Source of the DNA: Reyranella sp.
GTDB taxonomy: Bacteria; Pseudomonadota; Alphaproteobacteria; Reyranellales; Reyranellaceae
Length of the DNA: 56,711 bases
Direction of reading: 5' to 3'
Assembly (NCBI GenBank): GCA_021732285.1
Contig: JAKFVH010000013.1
Coordinates: forward strand, 1-56,711
Shown here: positions 16,290 to 24,478 of the stretch, piece after piece
Layout: each line of letters opens with the position of its first letter
Numbering within the stretch: position 1 is the first letter of the stretch
The notes under the pieces: model-generated
Seen by the model: the letters and a program-made list of their open reading frames with translations, nothing else
Databases searched by the model: none
Told to the model about the DNA's origin: nothing
Position numbers and translations under genes: made by a program

Positions 16290-18068
16290 ATGACCGCGCT
16301 CCTCGATCTCGGCGTCCATGCGCTGCGCAGCGCCTACGCCGCCGGCACCCTCGATGTCGGCCAGGTGATCGAGGAGGTACTGAAGCGCATCGCCGCGGCG
16401 GGCGACGACCGGGTGTGGATAACGCGCACGCCTGACGAGCATCTGCGGGCCGCGGCCGTGCGGCTCGATGCAAGGCGCGATGACATCGACCGCCTGCCGC
16501 TCTACGGCGTGCCCTTCGCGGTGAAGGACAATATCGACGTCGCCGACCTGCCGACGACAGCGGCCTGCCCCGGCTTCTCCTATCAGCCGCAGACGTCAGC
16601 CGAGGTCGTGCGCCGCCTGGTCGAGGCCGGCGCCATCGTCATAGGCAAGACCAACCTCGACCAGTTCGCGACCGGCCTGGTCGGCGTGCGCTCGCCCTAC
16701 GGCGTGCCGAAAAACCCGTTCGATCCGGCGTTCGTGCCGGGCGGCTCCAGCTCGGGCTCGGGCGTCGCCGTCGCCGCGGGCCTAGTGAGCTTCGCGCTCG
16801 GCACCGACACTGCCGGCTCAGGTCGCGTGCCGGCGGGCTTCAACAACATCGTCGGCCTGAAACCCACGCCCGGCCTTTTGAGCACCGCCGGCGTCGTGCC
16901 GGCCTGCAAGTCGCTCGATTGCGTGTCGGTGTTCGCGCTCTCGTGCGCCGATGCCGATGCGGTGCTGAAGGTCGCCGCCGCGCCGCAGGCAACGGCAGCG
17001 ATCGGCAAGGCTTTCCGCTTCGGCATGTTGCGGCACGCCGACGCCGAGTTCTGCGGCGATGATGCCTATGCCGCGCTCTATGCGCAGGCGGTCGGCCGCC
17101 TCAAGGCGCTCGGCGGCACGGCCGTGGAGATCGACTACGCGCCGTTCCGCGACGCCGCGGGGCTGCTTTACGGCGGACCGTGGGTCGCCGAGCGCACGGC
17201 CGCGGTCGGCGCTTTCATGGAAGCGGCGGACGACACGGCCGGCATCTGGCCGGTGACGCGCGACATCGTCTTGTCCGGCCAGGAGTACAGCGCCGTCGAC
17301 GTCTTCGAAGGCCAGTATGAGCTCAGCGAGCTCAAGGCTGCGGCGCTGGCGCAGATGGCCAAGCTCGACTTCCTGGCGCTGCCGACGACACCGACCGTCT
17401 ATCGCGTCGCCGATCTCGAGCGCGAGCCGGTGCTCTACAACTCGCATCTCGGCCACTACACCAACTTCGTCAATTTCTTCGGCTTGAGCGCGCTGGCGCT
17501 GCCGGCGGGCTTCCGGCCCGACGGCATGCCGTTCGGCATCACCCTGGTCGGCGCGGCACACAACGAGCGCGCCCTGCTCGCCTTCGGCGCGCGCTGGCAG
17601 CGCGAGGTACCGCTGCCTCTCGGCAAGACCACGAGCCAGCTCCCGGCTGCCATCCACGATCCCGCGCTGGCGGAGGACCGCGTCTCCATTGCCGTCGTCG
17701 GCGCGCATATGAGCGGCCTGCCGCTCAACGGCCAGCTCACCGAGCTGGGTGGGCGGCTCGAAAGCGCGGGCAAGACCGCTCCGGTCTATCGCTTCTATGC
17801 CCTGCCCGGCGGCCCGCCGCGGCGGCCCGGCATGGTGCGCGTCGCAAAGGGAGGCGGCGTGGTCGAACTCGAAGTCTGGAGCCTGCCGGCGGCCGCGGTC
17901 GGCAGCTTTTTACGCAAGATCCCCGCGCCTCTGGGGCTGGGCACGGTCACCCTGGCCGACGGTTCGGGCGTGACGGGCTTCTTGTGCGAAAGCCACGCCA
18001 CAACGGGTGCAGAGGACATCACCTCACTGGGCGGCTGGCGGGCCTATTTAAAGACCCTCCCCGTCTGA
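16290..18068 (+). CDS. atzF: Allophanate hydrolase (AtzF-like)
   Basis: A 592-aa two-domain enzyme that splits allophanate to ammonia and carbon dioxide. The N-terminal amidase domain has Lys79 (FAVKDNID), Ser153 (PGGSSSGSG) and Ser177 (DTAGSGRVP), the same spacing as Lys91, Ser165 and Ser189 of AtzF from Pseudomonas sp. ADP. The C-terminal domain from about 470 has the typical pattern HMSGLPLNGQLTELGG and FYALPGGPPRRPG. It is divergent from the transporter-atzGEH operon, with which it completes the lower part of the cyanurate/biuret nitrogen pathway. It is not fused to a urea carboxylase, and none is adjacent. Confidence 0.93.
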   Translation: MTALLDLGVHALRSAYAAGTLDVGQVIEEVLKRIAAAGDDRVWITRTPDEHLRAAAVRLDARRDDIDRLPLYGVPFAVKDNIDVADLPTTAACPGFSYQPQTSAEVVRRLVEAGAIVIGKTNLDQFATGLVGVRSPYGVPKNPFDPAFVPGGSSSGSGVAVAAGLVSFALGTDTAGSGRVPAGFNNIVGLKPTPGLLSTAGVVPACKSLDCVSVFALSCADADAVLKVAAAPQATAAIGKAFRFGMLRHADAEFCGDDAYAALYAQAVGRLKALGGTAVEIDYAPFRDAAGLLYGGPWVAERTAAVGAFMEAADDTAGIWPVTRDIVLSGQEYSAVDVFEGQYELSELKAAALAQMAKLDFLALPTTPTVYRVADLEREPVLYNSHLGHYTNFVNFFGLSALALPAGFRPDGMPFGITLVGAAHNERALLAFGARWQREVPLPLGKTTSQLPAAIHDPALAEDRVSIAVVGAHMSGLPLNGQLTELGGRLESAGKTAPVYRFYALPGGPPRRPGMVRVAKGGGVVELEVWSLPAAAVGSFLRKIPAPLGLGTVTLADGSGVTGFLCESHATTGAEDITSLGGWRAYLKTLPV

Positions 18069-18098
18069 TAGGGTCCGTTCCTTCGAGGAGGAACACCC

Positions 18099-18851
18099 AT
18101 GGCTGGAAAAATCGCAGTCGTCACCGGCGCGGGCAGCGGCATCGGCCGCGCTTCGGCGCTTGCCCTGTTGAACAGCGGCTACAAGGTCGCGCTCGCCGGC
18201 CGGCGCAAGGACGCGCTGGACGAGACTGCCAAGATGGCGGGCAACAACACGCCCAACGCCATGGCCGTGCCGACCGACGTCACCAAGCGCGACGACATCG
18301 TGGCGCTGTTCGCCAAGGTGAAGGCGACCTGGGGCCGCCTCGACCTGGTGTTCAACAATGCCGGCGGCGGCGCGCCGCCCGTGCCGTTGGAAGAACTGCC
18401 CTACGAGACCTGGCTCTCGGTCGTGGCGGCCAACCTCACCGGGCCTTTCCTGTGCACCCAGGAAGCCATGAAGATCATGAAGGACCAGAGCCCGCGCGGC
18501 GGGCGCATCATCAACAACGGCTCGATCTCGGCGCATGCGCCCAGGCCGTTCTCGGTCGCCTACACCTCGACCAAGCACGCCATCACCGGCCTCACCAAGT
18601 CGACCTCGCTCGACGGCCGCCAGTACGACATCGCCTGCGGCCAGATCGACATCGGCAACGCCGTGACGCCGATGACCGAGCGCATGACCAAGGGCGTGCT
18701 GCAGCCCAACGGCACGACGGTGGCCGAGCCGCGCATGGACGTGAGCGCGGTGGCCAACGCCATCCTCTACATGGACAGCCTGCCGCTCGACGCCAACGTG
18801 CAGTTCATGACGGTGATGGCGACCAAGATGCCGTTCGTCGGGAGAGGTTAG
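18099..18851 (+). CDS. SDR family oxidoreductase
   Basis: A 250-aa short-chain dehydrogenase. The nucleotide motif [10 protein letters not shown] is near residue 11, NNAG near 88, the catalytic Ser in [10 protein letters not shown] and the YTSTKHA motif (Tyr-x-x-x-Lys) near 154. It follows atzF in the same direction after 30 bases with GAGGAGG before the ATG, so it may be co-transcribed, although a link to ureide metabolism is not obvious. Substrate unknown. Confidence 0.85.
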   Translation: MAGKIAVVTGAGSGIGRASALALLNSGYKVALAGRRKDALDETAKMAGNNTPNAMAVPTDVTKRDDIVALFAKVKATWGRLDLVFNNAGGGAPPVPLEELPYETWLSVVAANLTGPFLCTQEAMKIMKDQSPRGGRIINNGSISAHAPRPFSVAYTSTKHAITGLTKSTSLDGRQYDIACGQIDIGNAVTPMTERMTKGVLQPNGTTVAEPRMDVSAVANAILYMDSLPLDANVQFMTVMATKMPFVGRG

Positions 18852-18875
18852 CGCGCTCGCGCGCCAACCTCTCCC
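18840..18875 (+). terminator. Strong hairpin overlapping the SDR stop codon
   Basis: Arms GGGAGAGGTT (18840-18849) and AACCTCTCCC (18866-18875) enclose a second stem GCGCGC/GCGCGC. The left arm includes the last codons of the SDR gene. The stem is very GC-rich with no U tract, so it may stop transcription by a factor-dependent route or protect the 3' end. It probably marks the end of the atzF-SDR unit. Confidence 0.55.
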
Positions 18876-18950
18876 GACGGGCGGGCGGCAGCGCTTGTCA
18901 TCAAGCGCGAGAGCCCGCGCCGTGCAGAAAAGACAAGAACCTCGGCGGTC

Positions 18951-19826
18951 CTAGACCGTCACGCCTGCCCGCCGCAGCTCGCCCAAAAACTCGATCACGA
19001 GACGGTAGCCGGCGATGGCGCCCGGCTCCGTCTGCACGTGCGTGGTGGCGAGCACGAGAAGGCCCTGCCGCCCGGCGCGCACGCAGATGCCTTCCCGCAT
19101 CAGCGCGTCGGCGTGCCGGCGGACCGTCTCATAGGGCAGGCGCAGCGACCGGGAGACCGCCCCCACGCTGACCGGCTGGCGCTGGCTGTCGGCCAGCACG
19201 GTCGCGCTGGTCGCGAGCGAGGTGTTGGCCACGTGCTTGACGTTCGCCGTCCAGATCGCGGTGTAGACGAGGCCCTTCATCAAGTCGCCGGCCCAGAAAT
19301 CGCGCATCAACCGCATGCCCGTCAGCAGCAGACCGAGGGCGGCGACAGCGATGGCGGTCTGCTCCTTCGTGAGACGCCCTGACGATGGCGGACGCCGCGA
19401 CGCCGAGGGGAAAGCGGCGACGCCGATGCGCGTCAGATCGACCAGCAGGCGCATGGCGTTGACATAGATGGCTCGCATGAATGTCGTGATCACGCGGCTT
19501 TTCAGCACCGATGCCGGCACAGCGAGCCCGCCTCCGGCGCTGACGCATTTGCCGCTCCGGACGAGCCCCTGGGCATGGCGGCGAACGGTTTCGTAAGGCA
19601 TGCCGACCTTGCGCGACAGCTCCCGCACGCCGATGGCCTTGCGATGGCGCGCGATCATCTGGCCATGGACGATGGCCATGAAGATCGCTCCATCGACCAT
19701 GTCCTGCTGCAGCCGGGTCAGGGAATCGAAGGCACGCAGATAATACTCGGTCGAGACCCGCGCGACAGGACGCACATGGAGCTGCGCCGCGGCCGTCACC
19801 GGATCTGCGGTAGTGGGCAGGTTCAC
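18951..19826 (-). CDS. DNA-binding regulator with two internally duplicated winged-helix units
   Basis: A 291-aa protein with no recognisable effector domain. Two similar halves each hold a long helical segment followed by a helix-turn-helix: VRELSRKVGMPYETVRRHA (67-85) and VGAVSRSLRLPYETVRRHA (221-239). The string PYETVRRHA recurs exactly, 154 residues apart. Each is followed by a short wing (SGKCVSAGGGLAV; EGICVRAGRQGLLVL). The GTG start at 19826 is uncertain, as no good ribosome site is visible. Just upstream are two 15-base direct repeats 22 bases apart, which could be its own operator. Targets are unknown; the nearby atz locus and the 20-22 kb divergent pair are candidates. Confidence 0.75.
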   Translation of the reverse strand: MNLPTTADPVTAAAQLHVRPVARVSTEYYLRAFDSLTRLQQDMVDGAIFMAIVHGQMIARHRKAIGVRELSRKVGMPYETVRRHAQGLVRSGKCVSAGGGLAVPASVLKSRVITTFMRAIYVNAMRLLVDLTRIGVAAFPSASRRPPSSGRLTKEQTAIAVAALGLLLTGMRLMRDFWAGDLMKGLVYTAIWTANVKHVANTSLATSATVLADSQRQPVSVGAVSRSLRLPYETVRRHADALMREGICVRAGRQGLLVLATTHVQTEPGAIAGYRLVIEFLGELRRAGVTV

Positions 19827-20179
19827 GAACAGCCCGTCACGACGCTGGGAATGCCTGGCTCAATTTGGGTAGCCGACTGGCTCATTTTGGGCACTATCCC
19901 ACTTCTACAACCCATCGCAAGCAGGGTACCCAGCCGCGGGGAGTCGCCCGACTGTGGTGTGGGCAAAAAATGTCAGCCAAGAAATCGAGACGTGCTTCGC
20001 CGCCAAACGGCACGGAGTCACGAAAGCGTCATGCGCCCGACAAACGAGATAACGCGGTCGCCTGCGACCCGCGCCATCCGGGAGCGTGCGCATCGCATTG
20101 TGCCGTGCTCCTGATGATCGCGGTCATGAGCGACCAGCCGGTGGCGCCACGGCCGGGCTGCCGCCTGGTCGACAGCCGA
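19827..20179. other. Non-coding interval upstream of the regulator
   Basis: This 353-base stretch has no convincing gene. Short frames on the plus strand have skewed composition and no ribosome sites. Its one clear structure is the pair of direct repeats at 19855-19891. The segment from about 19895 to 20050 is less GC-rich than its surroundings. The remainder leads into the end of the hydroxyacid oxidase gene, which is transcribed toward it. Confidence 0.6.
19855..19891. promoter_or_regulatory. Two 15-bp direct repeats upstream of the regulator gene (candidate operator)
   Basis: CTGGCTCAATTTGGG at 19855-19869 and CTGGCTCATTTTGGG at 19877-19891 differ at one base and start 22 bases apart, about two turns of the helix. 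They lie 29 bases upstream of the GTG start of a protein with two winged-helix units, so one molecule could contact both repeats on the same DNA face. Autoregulation is inferred. Confidence 0.5.
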
Positions 20180-21265
20180 TCAATAGCCCTCGTGCATCAG
20201 CGGGAACGCGCTGTGCACGCCCGGCAGGTTGGTCGGTGTGGCGGCTGAGATGTAGCTCTTGTCGAGCTGCTTCAGGCTGGTGACGCCTAAAAGGCCCATC
20301 ACCTCCTTCATCTCCTCCTCCAGGAGCTCGACCATGCGCTCAATGCCGGCGGCGCCGGCCGCGGCGAGGCCGTAGCAGTAGAGGCGGCCCAGCCCGACCC
20401 AGTCGGCGCCCAGGCAGATCGCCTTGACGATGTCGCTGCCGCGGCTGAACGAGCCGTCGACGGCGATCTTGGCGCGGCCCTTCACCGCGTCGATCACCTC
20501 AGGCAGCACGGCCGCCGAGCCGCGGCCGTGGTCGAGCTGGCGGCCGCCGTGGTTGGAGCAGTAGACCGCCCACACGCCGTGCTGGCAGGCAATGTCGGCG
20601 TCCTCAGCTGTCCCGATGCCCTTCAGCATGAACTTCACGTCGGGGAACTTGTCCTTCACCCGCTTGAAGTTGTCCCATGAGAAGGCGGCCTGGTGGTCCT
20701 GGCCGGTCGCCGCGGTACGCCACGACTTCACGAAGCGCTTGGCGATGTCGCGCTCGCGACGCGAATAGACTTGCGTGTCGACGGTGATGCAGAAGGCGTC
20801 GTAGCCCGCATCCATCGCCTGCTTGACGCGATCCGCCACCCAATTGTCGTCGCCGCGCACATAGAGCTGATAGATCTTCGGCCCGCCGCCACCTTTGACG
20901 ATGTCCTCGAGCTTGAGCGTCGTCACCGAGCTGATGAGCATCGCGACATTGCCCGCGCCGGCGCCCTTGGCGACGGTGATGCCACCACCCGGCTCGAAGG
21001 ATTCCAGCGAGCCGACCGGCGCCAGCATGACCGGCAGGCGGATCTTCTTGCCTAAGATCTCCGACGAAGGATCGATCTTGCTGACGTTGCGCAGCACGCG
21101 CGGCCGGAAGGCGATCGAATCGAGCGCCATGCGGTTGCGCTTGAGCGTCGTCTCGGTCTCGGTGCCGCCGATCAGGTAGTCCCAGATGTTGGCGTTGAGC
21201 TTGATCTTCGCTGCCTTGACGATCTCGTGCAGCGCCACAAACTCGTTTTCCAGGCCGCTTGCCAT
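20180..21265 (-). CDS. FMN-dependent alpha-hydroxy-acid oxidase/dehydrogenase (LldD/glycolate oxidase family)
   Basis: A 361-aa flavoprotein that oxidises 2-hydroxy acids to keto acids. The active-site block SNHGGRQLDHGRG contains the catalytic His and Arg. The FMN phosphate loop is seen as DGSFSRGSDIVKAICLGADWVGLGR, and the N-terminal barrel start as AFRPRVLRNVSKID. The ATG at 21265 has GGGGAGG at a good distance. It is divergent from a TauD/TfdA-type dioxygenase with only 56 bases between, suggesting a shared control region. Lactate, mandelate or a longer hydroxy acid are all possible substrates. Confidence 0.88.
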   Translation of the reverse strand: MASGLENEFVALHEIVKAAKIKLNANIWDYLIGGTETETTLKRNRMALDSIAFRPRVLRNVSKIDPSSEILGKKIRLPVMLAPVGSLESFEPGGGITVAKGAGAGNVAMLISSVTTLKLEDIVKGGGGPKIYQLYVRGDDNWVADRVKQAMDAGYDAFCITVDTQVYSRRERDIAKRFVKSWRTAATGQDHQAAFSWDNFKRVKDKFPDVKFMLKGIGTAEDADIACQHGVWAVYCSNHGGRQLDHGRGSAAVLPEVIDAVKGRAKIAVDGSFSRGSDIVKAICLGADWVGLGRLYCYGLAAAGAAGIERMVELLEEEMKEVMGLLGVTSLKQLDKSYISAATPTNLPGVHSAFPLMHEGY

Positions 21266-21321
21266 GGTCCTCCCCACCGATTCGGGCTAAGAAGTACCGC
21301 AATAAACAAGCGGAGGAAACG

Positions 21322-22308
21322 ATGCCGGCAGCACGCTCTACCGCATCGCGCAAGGCGGAAGCCGAGATCGGCCTGCAAACCATCAAGGTGCGGCCGATCA
21401 ACGGCTTCATCGGCGCTGAGATCGAGGGAATCGACCTCAGGCAGCTTATAAGCCCGGCCCAGTTCAAGGTCGTGCACGATGCGCTGGTGCAATACGAAGT
21501 GATCGTGCTGCGCGACCAGGACATCACGATCGACCAGCAGATGGCGTTCGGCGCCCTGTTCGGCGAGCTCTCCATCCATCCCTTCTCGCCCAACCTGCCG
21601 GACAAGCCCGAAGTCATCATCCTCGACTATTCCAAGGACAATCCGCCGGCCTTGACCGACATCTGGCATGTCGACGAGACGTTCCGCGAGGCGCCGCCGC
21701 TCGCCACCATCCTGCGCGCCAAGGTCGTGCCGGAGACCGGCGGCGACACGATGTTCGCCAGCATGAGCGCCGCCTATCGCGGCCTCTCCGAGCGCATGAA
21801 GCTGCACATCCACGGGCTGGAAGCGCTGCACGACTTCAAGCCGTGGCGGCCATTGTTCGGCGAGACCGACCGGCCGAAGCTGCGCAAGCTCGAGGACGAC
21901 TTCCCCAACCCGTGGCATCCCGTCGTGCGGGTCCATCCGGTCTCGGGCCGCCGCGTGCTCTACGTCAACCGGCAGTTCTGCGTGCGCATCAAGGGCCTCA
22001 AGAGCGACGAGAGCGATGCGCTGCTGGAGTTCCTTTATCGCCAGGCCACCATCCCCGAGTACCAGCTGCGGGTGAAGTGGCAGCCCAACACCCTGGTGAT
22101 GTGGGACAACCGCTCGGTCCAGCACTACGCCGTGCACGACTATTATCCGGCGCGGCGCACCATGGAGCGCGTGACGGTGATCGGCGACCGGCCGGTCGGC
22201 GTCACGGGACCTTATGCGCCCGACACGGTCGAGGCCAACGGCACGGTGAAGCCCGCGATCGCCGACGGCACGCGGCCCGGCCCGAAACGTGCTTTCGATC
22301 GCTACTGA
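21322..22308 (+). CDS. TauD/TfdA-family Fe(II)/2-oxoglutarate dioxygenase
   Basis: A 328-aa non-haem iron dioxygenase. The metal ligands His116 and Asp118 appear in IWHVDETF. The distal His is in MWDNRSVQHYAVHDYYP, and the 2-oxoglutarate-binding Arg probably in ARRTMERVTVIGD. The ATG at 21322 follows CGGAGGAAAC; a longer frame extends into the divergent promoter and was trimmed. Family members open sulfonates, phenoxyacetates or carnitine-like compounds by hydroxylation. With the divergent hydroxyacid oxidase, it may form a two-step oxidation, but that is inference. Confidence 0.88.
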   Translation: MPAARSTASRKAEAEIGLQTIKVRPINGFIGAEIEGIDLRQLISPAQFKVVHDALVQYEVIVLRDQDITIDQQMAFGALFGELSIHPFSPNLPDKPEVIILDYSKDNPPALTDIWHVDETFREAPPLATILRAKVVPETGGDTMFASMSAAYRGLSERMKLHIHGLEALHDFKPWRPLFGETDRPKLRKLEDDFPNPWHPVVRVHPVSGRRVLYVNRQFCVRIKGLKSDESDALLEFLYRQATIPEYQLRVKWQPNTLVMWDNRSVQHYAVHDYYPARRTMERVTVIGDRPVGVTGPYAPDTVEANGTVKPAIADGTRPGPKRAFDRY

Positions 22309-22435
22309 ACGAATGAAATCGTGAAGAAAATGTGGCGCGGAGCCCGTGCGTCCTTGCGCATTGACCTCCGCACCGTTCGGAGATTTCATCCGTACTGATT
22401 TCGACAAAATCACTCCTAGATAACAGGGCAGGCAT

Positions 22436-24343
22436 ATGATCCGACGTGTTTTCATCAAGGCTGCCGCCTTAGGCCTGCTGTGCAGCCCGGCTTTCGCCGC
22501 AGACCCGCCCAAGCTGCAGGAAACTCCGATGTTCGCCGACCAGGTGAAATCGGGCGCCCTGCCGGCGGTGGACAAGCGCGTGCCGAAGCAGCCGTTGGTG
22601 GTGACGAAGTTCGCCGGCGGCGACGGCCCCGGCCAGCCGGGCGGCCAGCTCAACATGCTGGTGGCGAGCGCGCGCGATACGCGCCTGATGACGGTCTACA
22701 GCTACACGCGCCTGATCGTCTACACGCCCGAGTTCAAGCTGCAGTCCGATATCCTCGAAAGCTACACGAACAAGGATGACCGCGAATTCACCCTGACGCT
22801 GCGCGAGGGCCACAAATGGTCCGACGGCCAGCCCTTCACCACCGAGGATTTCCGCTTCTTCTGGGAAGACATCGCCAACAACAAGGAACTCTCGCCGTCC
22901 GGCCCGTCGGTCGAGCTTTTGGTCGACGGCCAGCCGCCCAAGGTCGAGATCATCGACGCGCGCACCATCAAGTTCACCTGGGACAAGCCCAACCCTTACT
23001 TCATCGAGAGCCAGGCGCGTGCGGCACCGCTCTTCCTGTTCCGGCCGGCGCACTACCTCAAGAAGTTCCATGCCAAGTACGCCTCTCCCGAGGACATCGC
23101 CAAGGCGGCCAAGGGCGGCCAGTCCGCCGGCAACTGGGTGCAGATCTACCGGCGGCATGACGTCATGTACGCCAACGACAACCCGGACCTGCCGACGCTC
23201 AACCCGTGGGTCAACACCACGGCCTCGCCGGCGCAGCGCTACGTGTTCGCGCGCAATCCCTATTATCACCGCATCGACGCCAAGGGGCAGCAGCTGCCCT
23301 ACATCGATCGCGTGATCTTCACCCAGGCGGCGACCAACCTGGTGCCGGCCAAGGCCGGCCTGGGCGAGGCCGACCTGCAGCCGCGCTATCTCAACATGCG
23401 CGACTACACCTTCCTGCAGAAGAGCGCTAAAAGCTCGGGCGTCGACGTGCGGCTCTGGGAATCGGGCTCGGGATCGCAGCTCGCGCTGTTTCCCAACCTC
23501 AACGCCAACGACGAGGAATGGCGCAAGCTGATGCGCGACGTGCGCTTCCGCCGCGCGCTGTCGCTCGCCATCGACCGCAACGAGCTGAACGAGGTCGTCT
23601 ATATCGGCCTCGCCAAGCCCTCCAACAACACGATCATGGAAGGCTCGTCGCTGTTCAAGGCGGAGTACGCCAAGAAGTGGGCGCAGTACGATCCAAAGCT
23701 CGCCAACAAGCTTTTGGACGAGGTCGGCCTGAACAAGAAGGACGGCCAGGGCTTCCGCCTGCTGCCAGACGGGCGGCCGGCGACCATCGTCGTCGAGCAT
23801 GCGAGCGAGGAGACCGAGGACGCCGACGCGCTGCACCTGATCGCCGAGATGTGGAAGAAGGTCGGCATCAAGATGCTGACCAAGCCGCAGACCCGCGAGA
23901 ACTTCCGCCTGCGCGCCTTCTCCGGGGAGGCGATCATGACCGCCTTCGCCGGCGCCGTGACCGCCATGCCGACGCCCAACACCAGCCCCAAGGAGTTCGC
24001 CCCCACCATGCAGGGCGGCCTGCAGTGGTCGCGCTGGGGCATGTTCGTCGAATCCAAGGAGCGGATGGGCGAGAAGTGCGACGTCGAGGCGGCCTGCAAG
24101 CTCCTCGACTACGTCAAGGAGTGGGAGCACGCCACCAACGAGAACGAGCGCCGCAAGGCCTGGGAGAAGATCCTGACGGCAAACGCCGACGAGGTCTTCA
24201 CCATCGGCACGGTCAACGGCATCCGCCAGCCCATCGTGGTCGGACCGAAGATCAAGAACGTGCCCAAGGAAGGCTATTACGCCTGGGATCCGGGGGGATA
24301 TATCGGCCTCTACCAGCCGGATACGTTCTGGATGGCGCAGTAG
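22436..24343 (+). CDS. ABC transporter substrate-binding protein, SBP_bac_5 family (orphan)
   Basis: A 635-aa periplasmic binding protein with a Sec signal (MIRRVFIKAAALGLL, cleavage near AFA-AD). It is longer than usual for the family, and carries the characteristic WSDGQPFTTEDFRFFWEDI, ARNPYYHRID and VRFRRALSLAIDRNELNEVVY segments. No permease or ATPase gene is adjacent, so it must use transport machinery encoded elsewhere or be a remnant of a split locus. It follows the TauD gene by 127 bases and ends at a compound palindrome. Confidence 0.88.
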   Translation: MIRRVFIKAAALGLLCSPAFAADPPKLQETPMFADQVKSGALPAVDKRVPKQPLVVTKFAGGDGPGQPGGQLNMLVASARDTRLMTVYSYTRLIVYTPEFKLQSDILESYTNKDDREFTLTLREGHKWSDGQPFTTEDFRFFWEDIANNKELSPSGPSVELLVDGQPPKVEIIDARTIKFTWDKPNPYFIESQARAAPLFLFRPAHYLKKFHAKYASPEDIAKAAKGGQSAGNWVQIYRRHDVMYANDNPDLPTLNPWVNTTASPAQRYVFARNPYYHRIDAKGQQLPYIDRVIFTQAATNLVPAKAGLGEADLQPRYLNMRDYTFLQKSAKSSGVDVRLWESGSGSQLALFPNLNANDEEWRKLMRDVRFRRALSLAIDRNELNEVVYIGLAKPSNNTIMEGSSLFKAEYAKKWAQYDPKLANKLLDEVGLNKKDGQGFRLLPDGRPATIVVEHASEETEDADALHLIAEMWKKVGIKMLTKPQTRENFRLRAFSGEAIMTAFAGAVTAMPTPNTSPKEFAPTMQGGLQWSRWGMFVESKERMGEKCDVEAACKLLDYVKEWEHATNENERRKAWEKILTANADEVFTIGTVNGIRQPIVVGPKIKNVPKEGYYAWDPGGYIGLYQPDTFWMAQ

Positions 24344-24350
24344 ATCAGCC

Positions 24351-24475
24351 TTCCTCCCCAGCTACGCTGGGGAGGTGCCCGCGTAGCGGGCGGAGGGGTC
24401 ATGAGCATCAACACGGGTGCTCATGACCCCTCCGGCCCTTCGGGCCACCTCCCCGCGCTTCACGCAGGGAGGAAA
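24351..24475. repeat. Intergenic compound palindrome, family A copy 2
   Basis: A 125-base nested inverted repeat between the convergent binding-protein and carboxylase genes. It shares CCTCCCC / GGGGAGGTG, CGGAGGGGTCATGAGCATCA and CATGACCCCTCC with copy 1 at 1628-1753, while the inner hairpins differ (here CCCGCGTAGCGGG and GGCCCTTCGGGCC). The shared position between gene ends supports a role as a two-way terminator. Confidence 0.75.
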
Positions 24476-24478
24476 GAC

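Noticed and set aside
19865-20248. 127-codon plus-strand frame upstream of the hydroxyacid oxidase end
   Set aside because: It covers the direct repeats, has odd composition and overlaps the end of a real gene.
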